From assembly GCA_900542575.1 (NCBI GenBank), contig UQOE01000007.1, forward strand, positions 15,800 through 79,799: a stretch of 64,000 bases of DNA, read 5' to 3'. This DNA is from an uncultured Oscillospiraceae bacterium (GTDB lineage: Bacteria > Bacillota > Clostridia > Oscillospirales > Acutalibacteraceae). The stretch's first letter is position 1. Each line of letters opens with the position of its first letter. The translations under genes and the position numbers were made by a program. The notes under the pieces were generated by a model that worked only from the letters and a program-made list of their open reading frames with translations, did no database searches and was not told the origin of the DNA. Shown here in pieces: positions 8,233-14,658 of the stretch.

Positions 8233-9603
8233 ATGTTGAAAAAAGTCGTCGAATTTCTGAACTTCGACCCGTCGAAGTACAAAAAGGAGATTCAGGGTTC
8301 CGTGAACAACCGCGTCGAAGCCATGACCGAAATGCTCATCGACTCCTTTGATTCCATTTTCTATTTCGGCTCCTACCTGAAGGGCCTGAAGATTTTTGCC
8401 CAGGAGGTCATCGCTGTCGGCGGGCATATGATCGGCTTCAAGTTCCCGGAGAACTGCATTGCAGAGGGCGAGGGCTCCGTCAGCAAGGCAGGCCCGTTCC
8501 TCGCGAAAAAAGGGTACTGCAAAGCTCTTATCATGACAGATAAGAATCTGGTCGCCTGCGGCCACGTCAAAAAGCTGACCGACTCGCTGGAAAAAGCCGG
8601 AATGCAGGCCGTTGTCTATGACGGCGTTGTCCCGGATCCGACGGTGGAAAATGTCGAAGCGGGCTATAAGCTGTACCACGAGAACGGCTGCGACGTCGTC
8701 ATTGCGCTGGGCGGCGGCTCTCCCATTGACGCCGCCAAGGCAGTGGCCGGCCGCGTTATGCGTCCGAACCGTACCGCCAACCACATGGGCGGCGTCTTCG
8801 GCGTCACGCTCCCGGATATTTCCTGGGTGCTGATCAAGCCGAAAGATTATCCGAAAGTCATGTGCATTCCGACCACTTCCGGTACCGGCGCCGAGACGAC
8901 CTTCTCTGCGGTTATCACCAACCGCAGAACGCGCCGCAAATACACCATTAACGACTTCGCCGTCCAGCCGGACTACTCCATCCTGGACCCGGAACTCACC
9001 TACACGGTAGATCCGGATATGACCGCGCTCACCGGTATCGACGCCCTCTCCCACTGTGTAGAGGCATACGTCGGCTGGGGCCACAGCCGGAAATCCGACA
9101 AGCTCTCCCGCGAAGGCATCAAGCTGGTCTTCGACAATCTGGACGGGGCGGTCAAAAATGAGCCCATTGCCCGGAAGAACATGATTAAAGCCGGCCACAT
9201 CGGCGGCCAGGTTCTGATCTCCGGCTATACGACTTATGTGCATCCGTTCGCCCATAAAGTCGGCGCACTGACGCATATCACGCACGGGTATCTCATCGGC
9301 TCCTTTATGCCGGCAGTTCTCGAATACTACCGCCCGCAGGCGGACCGCCGCCTGGCTCAGCTCGCCGATCTCATCGGCGTCGGACAGGGCAAGGGGGAAG
9401 CGGACAAGGCGGAGGCGTTTATCCAGGCCATCCGCGACCTCTGCGCCAAATACGGCATCGACGGCAATGTCCCGGTCATCGCATCGCTGGATTACAATGA
9501 CATCATCAAATCTATCCGCACCGAGGCATTCGCTTATCCGGTGCCGAAGATCATGCCGAACGAAGACATTGTAAAAATTCTCAATGAAGTAGCTGGTGTC
9601 TGA
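8233..9603 (+). CDS. Iron-containing alcohol dehydrogenase with N-terminal extension
   Basis: A 456-residue group III alcohol dehydrogenase. Nucleotide loop GGGSPIDAAKA lies at about 160-170. Metal ligands D270 and H274 (GIDALSHCVEAY), H337 and H351 (HPFAHKVGALTHITHG) all fit the family. Typical members have about 380-390 residues and begin where KALIMTDKNL lies here, so about 70 residues before it (helical, MLKKVVEFLNFDPSKY...) are extra. RBS AAGGAGGGAG precedes the ATG. The 12-base gap to the enoate reductase implies co-transcription, suggesting a two-step reduction of an unsaturated aldehyde or ketone to a saturated alcohol, or the reverse. Confidence 0.87.
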   Translation: MLKKVVEFLNFDPSKYKKEIQGSVNNRVEAMTEMLIDSFDSIFYFGSYLKGLKIFAQEVIAVGGHMIGFKFPENCIAEGEGSVSKAGPFLAKKGYCKALIMTDKNLVACGHVKKLTDSLEKAGMQAVVYDGVVPDPTVENVEAGYKLYHENGCDVVIALGGGSPIDAAKAVAGRVMRPNRTANHMGGVFGVTLPDISWVLIKPKDYPKVMCIPTTSGTGAETTFSAVITNRRTRRKYTINDFAVQPDYSILDPELTYTVDPDMTALTGIDALSHCVEAYVGWGHSRKSDKLSREGIKLVFDNLDGAVKNEPIARKNMIKAGHIGGQVLISGYTTYVHPFAHKVGALTHITHGYLIGSFMPAVLEYYRPQADRRLAQLADLIGVGQGKGEADKAEAFIQAIRDLCAKYGIDGNVPVIASLDYNDIIKSIRTEAFAYPVPKIMPNEDIVKILNEVAGV

Positions 9604-9630
9604 CCGCACTCTTCTTTCTAATAAAATAAA

Positions 9631-9675
9631 GACCGGCGGCCCGCTTCCCATGGAAGCAGGCCGCCGGTCCTTTTG
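9631..9675. terminator. Strong hairpin terminator
   Basis: Long stem GACCGGCGGCC...GGCCGCCGGTC (9631-9669) with inner GCTTCC/GGAAGC pairing, then CTTTT. An A-rich left flank makes it usable by both convergent genes. Confidence 0.88.
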
Positions 9676-9686
9676 TGCATAGGGCT

Positions 9687-10850
9687 TCAGACCTTCATCT
9701 TTTTCTTCATGTTCTCCAGCCGGTTCAGCGCCTCGTTCAGTGTGGCATCCTTTTTTGCAAAATGGAGACGGATGAGATGGCTGACCGGTTCCCGGAAAAA
9801 GCTGGAGCCCGGAACGGCACCGACGCCGACTTTGCGGGCGAGATCTTCGCAGAAGGCGAGATCGTCTTCGTACCCGTATTCGGAGATGTCAAGCAGGACA
9901 TAGTAGGCGCCCTGCGGGTCGGTATGAGAAATTCCCAGGTCATCCAGCCCTCTCAAAAAGAGGGCGTGCTTTTCCGTATAGGTCTCCTGCAGCTGGCGGT
10001 AATAGGATGCCGGGAACTGCAGTGCCGTGACCGCGGCCTCCTGAAGGGGAGCAGCGGCGCCGACCGTCAGAAAGTCGTGGACTTTTTTCACATTTTCGAT
10101 GATCTCGGGCGGGGCGATAACATAGCCGAGCCGCCACCCGGTAATAGAATAGGTCTTGGAGAGGGAGGAGCAGGACAGCGTCCGTTCCCACATGCCGGGC
10201 AGCGAGGCAAAGTAAATGTGTTGATTCGGTCTGTACACGATGTGCTCATAGACCTCGTCTGTGATGACGAATGCGTCATATTTTTTCGCAAGGCCGGCAA
10301 TAATCAGCAGCTCTTCGCGGGTAAACACCTTACCGCAAGGGTTGGAGGGGTTGCAGAGGATCAGCGCTTTCGGGTGCTTGCGGAACGCGTCTTCCAAAAC
10401 CTCCGGATCGAATCCGAAATCCGGCGGAACAAGCGGAACGTAGATGGGCTCCGCACCGGAGAGAATGGCATCGGCGCCGTAGTTCTCATAGAACGGGGAG
10501 AACACGATGACCTTGTCCCCTGGATTCACCGCCGTCATCATCGCGGCCATCATGGCCTCTGTGCTTCCGCATGTGACGACGATATTCTTCTCGGGATCCA
10601 GCGGAAGCCCCATGAACGTTTCCTGCTTGGCAGCGAGGGCTTCACGAAAGTTCTTTGCGCCCCATGTGATGGAATACTGGTGCACGTCCTCGTGAGCGGC
10701 TTCGGCCAGGCGGTCGGTTAGGGCCTTTGGCGGATCGAAATCGGGAAAGCCCTGGGACAGGTTGATGGCGCCATACGCATCGGAAATACGTGTCATGCGG
10801 CGGATAACGGATTCGGTAAATGTGTTGGTGCGGCGGGAAAGTTCCGGCAT
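9687..10850 (-). CDS. PLP-dependent class I/II aminotransferase
   Basis: A 387-residue fold-type I aminotransferase. Seen: INLSQGFPDFDPP at the N-terminus, substrate/PLP motifs GSTEAMMAAM, NPSNPCGKVF and DEVYEHIVY, Schiff-base lysine K232 in SLSKTYSITGWRLGY, and the arginine of HLIRLHF near the C-terminus. These place it with the AspC/kynurenine-glutamine transaminase K group, acting on aromatic amino acids, methionine or glutamine. The ATG at 10850 is chosen because AAAGGAGG lies about 10 bases upstream. If aromatic, its keto acid product could feed the indolepyruvate oxidoreductase at 38 kb (inference). The nearby omega-amidase-like gene at 19.9 kb is the classic partner of glutamine transaminases. 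Confidence 0.87.
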   Translation of the reverse strand: MPELSRRTNTFTESVIRRMTRISDAYGAINLSQGFPDFDPPKALTDRLAEAAHEDVHQYSITWGAKNFREALAAKQETFMGLPLDPEKNIVVTCGSTEAMMAAMMTAVNPGDKVIVFSPFYENYGADAILSGAEPIYVPLVPPDFGFDPEVLEDAFRKHPKALILCNPSNPCGKVFTREELLIIAGLAKKYDAFVITDEVYEHIVYRPNQHIYFASLPGMWERTLSCSSLSKTYSITGWRLGYVIAPPEIIENVKKVHDFLTVGAAAPLQEAAVTALQFPASYYRQLQETYTEKHALFLRGLDDLGISHTDPQGAYYVLLDISEYGYEDDLAFCEDLARKVGVGAVPGSSFFREPVSHLIRLHFAKKDATLNEALNRLENMKKKMKV

Positions 10851-11214
10851 TGAGATGCAGCCTCCTTTTGCAGTGCATTTTACCACAGCCCCTGTAAAAT
10901 ACAAAATGCCCAGGCGGAAGACCTTCCGTCCAGGCACTTTGTATGACTTTGTGGATACATATGAGAATAGGAGAATAAAGGAGATGTTGTCAAAAGTATA
11001 GAGACAGCAGTGATTGGGAACTTTTTGTTTTCGTTCCCATATCTTTGCTGTGATTCTATTTTAGTCACCCGTGCACGTGCACGCAAGAGTAAGTGCTGAC
11101 AAACTTGCGAATATTTTTTTCTCTCTTTTTGTCTAAAATAGACATGTTTGAAAGAGTGTATGATTTTTTAGCGGAAGACCGTCAGATCCTGGCTGAGTTT
11201 TGACGGAATGTCTG
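10851..11214 (-). promoter_or_regulatory. Long leader and promoter of the aminotransferase gene
   Basis: On the minus strand: TTGCGT (11081-11086), 17-base spacer, TAAAAT (11058-11063), with the palindrome CGTGC-ACGT-GCACG (11070-11083) lying between and over the -35. The implied leader is about 200 bases. It contains a 21-bp imperfect hairpin (10900-10920/10923-10943) followed on this strand by ATTTTGTATTTTA, a possible attenuator. No coding sequence was found here. Confidence 0.6.
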
Positions 11215-11672
11215 TTATTCCTCCAGCTGCTTTGCAAACATTGTGCGGAACAGCAGCCGAACCAGCGGGCCGACCGCAAAGATCTGCAGACACCAGGCCA
11301 TGGGAAAGCAGAGAGCCGCTGTAGTGATCCACTGTGTGAACCATGCACCGGTAAATCCATGGTGCAGAAAAGTTGCAAACAGAGTAATGACAGGCACAAT
11401 GATGAGTACGGTAAAGGTCTGGATGGCGATGGTAATGACAATGGGCTTGTCCTTCCCGGGCTCGACATAGCGAAAAGCCATTTTTTTGCACAGTCTGTGA
11501 CAAACAGATTGACCATGAGATAGACGATCAGAAATTCCGGCCACATTGTGCGGATCGCCTCGCCAAAGACGGCATTGTTCAGCTGATGCTGAGCGAGCGC
11601 AATGGTATAGACGGTCATGCAGAAGACCATCATGAATGAGAAGATCAGACCCTGGGTTTTTGTTTGAGGCAC
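11215..11672 (-). pseudogene. DUF2798 membrane protein gene with -1 frame break at an A7 slippery run
   Basis: The GTG at 11672 follows AAAGGAG. Frame one encodes VPQTKTQGLIFSFMMVFCMT... up to TDCAKK. The conserved continuation MAFRYVEPGKDKPIVITIAI to the stop at 11215 is in the -1 frame. Joined, they give a 152-residue DUF2798 protein with four hydrophobic segments, the normal family length. The break lies at the T run 11481-11487 (A AAA AAA on the coding strand). Reading GCA AAA AAA and slipping back one base yields ATG GCT TTT, exactly the conserved frame. It may be a decayed gene, a homopolymer sequencing error, or genuine -1 frameshifting or transcriptional slippage. Confidence 0.75.
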
Positions 11673-11689
11673 TGGTAAAAACTCCTTTC

Positions 11690-11734
11690 CAAAATAAAAA
11701 CACGGGCCTGACATTTACGCCTGTCAGGCCCGTG
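11690..11734 (-). terminator. Terminator of ldh
   Basis: Perfect 13-bp stem CACGGGCCTGACA (11701-11713)/TGTCAGGCCCGTG (11722-11734). On the minus strand it is followed by TTTTTATTTT, 32 bases after the ldh stop. Confidence 0.92.
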
Positions 11735-11766
11735 TAATAGTTGGAATGGTATCACGGCGGAGTTCT

Positions 11767-12723
11767 TCAGTCAAGTTTTACCTTTGCCCAGAGCTCATTC
11801 AGGGTCTTGGCGGACTCCTGCAGCATATGCTCTTCACTCAGGGAAAGGGCGATGGGGACATTGCCTTCGACGCCGGATTTCCCGATGATGCAGGGGACGC
11901 TGAGCACCGCATGGTCTATGCCGTAGCGGCCGTGGACCACATTGGAGACCGGGAGGACGCACTGTTCATCCATGACAATGGCCCGGCAGAGCCGTTTGAC
12001 CGACATGGAAACACCGTAGTAGGTGGCGTGTTTTTTCTTGATGATCTCCGCGCCGACGTGTTTTACGTCTTCTGCAATCTTGTTCATGGACTCCTGATAG
12101 TTCATGATGCTTCGCATCTCACAGAAAGAATTGAGCGGGACGCCGGAGATGTTGGCGCTGGAGAGGGCCGCAATTTCGGAGTCCCCGTGTTCACCGATGA
12201 CAAAGGCGTGGACCGAGCGCGGGTTTACCTGCAGAAAATGGCCGAGTTCTGCTTTCAGGCGTGAGGAGTCCAGCATGGTGCCGGTTCCGATGACGCGCTC
12301 AGCGGGGAGGCCGGACATTTCCATGGCAACGCGGGTGAGAATATCCACCGGGTTGGCGACAATGACCAGTACGCCCTGATAATTGCGCTTTTTGATTTCC
12401 GGGATAATGCCCTGGAAGATGCGGACGTTTTTATTGACCAGATCCAGCCGGGTTTCGCCGGGCTTACGGGCCGCACCTGCAGTGATGACGATGACAGCGG
12501 CGTCGGCGATGTCATCGTAATTGCCGGCGGTGACTTTGACCGAAGAACCGTAGGGAGCGCCATGGGCGATGTCCATGGCCTCACCCTCTGCCTTATCCCG
12601 ATCTACGTCAACGAGAACGATTTCGGAGAAAATATCGCTCTGCATGAGGGCAAATGCAGAGGAGGAGCCGACAAAGCCGCAGCCGATAATGCCGACCTTT
12701 CGATTGTTGATACCGGGATTCAT
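11767..12723 (-). CDS. ldh: L-lactate dehydrogenase
   Basis: A 318-residue NAD-dependent L-lactate dehydrogenase, normal family length. Rossmann loop GIIGCGFVGSSSAFAL at residues 11-26, D39 binding the NAD ribose (LVDVD), substrate arginines R92 (GETRLDL) and R155, and catalytic H179 in IGEHGDSE. It reduces pyruvate to lactate to regenerate NAD+ in the cytosol. RBS GAAAGGAA precedes the ATG. It is monocistronic, with its own terminator and a promoter whose -35/-10 spacer holds a palindrome also found at the aminotransferase promoter. Malate dehydrogenase is excluded by the Q/E and loop residues typical of LDH. Confidence 0.93.
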   Translation of the reverse strand: MNPGINNRKVGIIGCGFVGSSSAFALMQSDIFSEIVLVDVDRDKAEGEAMDIAHGAPYGSSVKVTAGNYDDIADAAVIVITAGAARKPGETRLDLVNKNVRIFQGIIPEIKKRNYQGVLVIVANPVDILTRVAMEMSGLPAERVIGTGTMLDSSRLKAELGHFLQVNPRSVHAFVIGEHGDSEIAALSSANISGVPLNSFCEMRSIMNYQESMNKIAEDVKHVGAEIIKKKHATYYGVSMSVKRLCRAIVMDEQCVLPVSNVVHGRYGIDHAVLSVPCIIGKSGVEGNVPIALSLSEEHMLQESAKTLNELWAKVKLD

Positions 12724-12761
12724 AGGATCATTCCTTTCTGGAACTTATTGTCTATGAATCT

Positions 12762-12791
12762 ATTATATTGTCCGTGCAGGAGCACGTACAA
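12762..12791 (-). promoter_or_regulatory. ldh promoter with CGTGC-N4-GCACG operator
   Basis: On the minus strand: TTGTAC (12786-12791), 18-base spacer, TATAAT (12762-12767). The palindrome CGTGC-AGGA-GCACG (12773-12786) fills the spacer. It extends outward as TTGT-n-CGTGC...GCACG-n-ACAA (12768-12791). Confidence 0.75.
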
Positions 12792-12821
12792 TTGGTCAAA
12801 GTCACGAACATTGACAGATAA

Positions 12822-13295
12822 TTAACAATTTTTTGGCGACTTTTGATTCTTTTTGATCATTTCCCGGACAAGAGACCGAAAAGAGGCCTCAAATTTGGCG
12901 TTATCTGCCTCGGTACGTTTTCGCGGACCTTTCATATGATGTTTTTTGCCGGACCGGCGCGCGCGCTGCGCCATTGCCCGCTCGGCCAGAAGGCCGTCGA
13001 TGTTGGCATCGGTGTAGATCATCCCGCTCTGATGGATGGCCGCGGCCCTCTTCCCGAGGGCGAGGGCGGCGACGCCGTAGTCCTGGGTAACCACCAGATC
13101 GCCCGGGGCGATCCGGTTGATGAGCGCGAGATCGACGGCGTCCTTCCCGGCACCGACGGTAATGACCGTGCTGGTCTCTGAGCGGAGTACATGGTTGGTG
13201 TCACAGAGCAGTGTGACCGGGATCTTAAATTCGTTTGCCACCTTCTCAACCTGCGGAACCACCGGGCAGGCGTCTGCGTCGACGAAAATCTGCAT
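12822..13295 (-). CDS. YaiI/YqxD family (DUF188, PIN-like) protein
   Basis: A 157-residue protein with the UPF0178/DUF188 signature: MQIFVDADACPVV at the start, VVTQDYGVAALALGK in the middle and the basic KKHHMKGPRKRT...F near the end. The conserved acidic residues and fold relationship suggest a PIN-like nuclease domain; no biochemical function is established for the family. The ATG at 13295 follows AAAGGAGG. It is a single gene, divergent from cysE. Confidence 0.9.
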   Translation of the reverse strand: MQIFVDADACPVVPQVEKVANEFKIPVTLLCDTNHVLRSETSTVITVGAGKDAVDLALINRIAPGDLVVTQDYGVAALALGKRAAAIHQSGMIYTDANIDGLLAERAMAQRARRSGKKHHMKGPRKRTEADNAKFEASFRSLVREMIKKNQKSPKNC

Positions 13296-13327
13296 GGACA
13301 GGACCTCCTTTTCTCTATTATAGCGGA

Positions 13328-13375
13328 TTGACAAGCGGCAGTCGGTTGGCTTACAATCTGGGTAGATTAATCTAC
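13328..13375 (+). promoter_or_regulatory. cysE promoter with start-site palindrome
   Basis: TTGACA (13328-13333), 18-base spacer, TACAAT (13352-13357). A perfect 14-bp palindrome GTAGATTAATCTAC lies at 13362-13375, over the expected start of transcription. This is operator geometry for a repressor. Confidence 0.72.
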
Positions 13376-13406
13376 TAACTTGCTAGACTTTAAAGGAGGT
13401 GCCGCG

Positions 13407-14375
13407 GTGAATCAGTCATCCCGTATTGCAGACGGCATAGGACCGGTGGTTGACAGCATTGTGGCGGATATTGAGCGGCAGGACAAGGCCATCGACTCGC
13501 TCGATGTCCAGCGGCAGCCGGACTACAATGTCATTGTCAAAATGATTCACAATCTGTTTCGCATTGTTTATCCCGGCTATTATCTGGACCATGTCTATAA
13601 AGCTCTGAACGTGCGTACGACCATTGCCACCCTGACGGAGGATGTCGGGTACCATCTCAGTGCGCAGATTGCACGGGCACTCCGTTTTGACGGCGCTTAC
13701 CAGAACCTTCCGGACTCCGTTGTGGAGGACCGGGCGGAGAATATTACGGTGGATTTCCTGGCTCAGATCCCATGCATCCGAGACTACCTGGACACCGATG
13801 TCCAGGCCCTCTTTGACGGGGACCCCGCCGCCACCAGCACCGATGAAATTATTATTGCCTATCCGGGCCTGTATGCCATTTCGGTTTACCGCTTTGCCCA
13901 TGAACTGTACGTCCGCGGTGTGCCGATTATTCCCCGCATTATGACGGAGCACGCCCATAGCGAAACCGGCATTGATATCAACCCCGGTGCCACCATCGGA
14001 AAGTACTTCTTCATAGACCACGGGACCGGCGTCGTCGTCGGCGAGACCACCGTCATCGGGGAACATGTCAAGCTGTACCAGGGCGTGACTCTGGGAGCGC
14101 TCTCCACCAGTGCCGGCCAGGGTCTCCGCAATGTGCGCCGACACCCGACCATTGAAGACCGCGTCACGGTCTATTCCAACGCCTCCGTTCTCGGCGGCGA
14201 GACGGTCATCGGCCACGACTCCGTCATCGGCGGTTCGGTTTTCCTGACCCGCTCGGTGCCGCCGAACACCAAGGTCTACGCGAAATCGCAGGAGCTGCAT
14301 TTCAACACAAAATCGAACAGCGGGAAAAAGCCGAAACCCGTGGATACGGACCAGGCCTGGTTCTACGTAATATAA
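13407..14375 (+). CDS. cysE: Serine O-acetyltransferase (long, plant/EpsC-like form)
   Basis: A 322-residue serine acetyltransferase, making O-acetylserine for cysteine synthesis. The N-terminal 170 residues are alpha-helical. The C-terminal half carries left-handed beta-helix hexapeptides: GIDINPGATIGKYFFIDHGTGVVVGETTVIG, then VKLYQGVTLGALS. The active-site histidines of the HSETGIDI and DHGTG segments are present. The GTG at 13407 is preferred because TAAAGGAGGT lies 8 bases upstream. The length and helical N-domain resemble the long form found in Clostridia and Bacteroidetes rather than E. coli CysE (273). No cysteine synthase is adjacent. Confidence 0.9.
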   Translation: MNQSSRIADGIGPVVDSIVADIERQDKAIDSLDVQRQPDYNVIVKMIHNLFRIVYPGYYLDHVYKALNVRTTIATLTEDVGYHLSAQIARALRFDGAYQNLPDSVVEDRAENITVDFLAQIPCIRDYLDTDVQALFDGDPAATSTDEIIIAYPGLYAISVYRFAHELYVRGVPIIPRIMTEHAHSETGIDINPGATIGKYFFIDHGTGVVVGETTVIGEHVKLYQGVTLGALSTSAGQGLRNVRRHPTIEDRVTVYSNASVLGGETVIGHDSVIGGSVFLTRSVPPNTKVYAKSQELHFNTKSNSGKKPKPVDTDQAWFYVI

Positions 14376-14394
14376 GTTAAATATTATTTAGTCT

Positions 14395-14432
14395 GGCGAT
14401 CAGCTTTGCAGGCTGGTCGCCGTTTGCTTTCC
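14395..14432 (+). terminator. Terminator of cysE
   Basis: Stem GGCGATCAGC (14395-14404)/GCTGGTCGCC (14412-14421) with T-rich tail GTTTGCTTT, 20 bases past the stop. The remaining intergenic sequence to 14658 contains an AT-rich imperfect inverted repeat around 14440-14482 (AAATTTCGGG/CCCGAATTT). Confidence 0.8.
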
Positions 14433-14658
14433 GGAATGCGAAATTTCGGGAAAATTTACTATTTCAAAATTTCCCGAATTTGGCGGCGGTGAGCAAGTAC
14501 TCGCCCTATCTGCTCCCGAACATGGAAATCTATTCAATTTTCAACATTTGTAAAATCTGCACGATTTTTTTTGACACAGCAATTGAATTCTGTTATTTAT
14601 AGGGATATACTACTTCATGAAAAATCTGTGAATTTGTTCACAAGAGAGGAGACTGTAT

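Noticed and set aside
7072..9651. An 859-codon open frame on the minus strand opposite the enoate reductase and alcohol dehydrogenase
   Set aside because: It has low-complexity, Val/Asp/Gly/Arg-biased sequence with no motif and no RBS. The plus-strand genes carry all family signatures. It is a GC-skewed shadow.
11071..11082. GTGCACGTGCAC as a simple restriction-type palindrome or chance repeat
   Set aside because: Its position within the aminotransferase promoter and the match to the ldh promoter palindrome make a regulatory role the better reading, so it was reported as a shared operator instead.
13334..13406. T-box or SAM-type riboswitch ahead of cysE
   Set aside because: The leader from the inferred start to the RBS is only about 30 bases, too short for either class. 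The palindrome is better explained as an operator.
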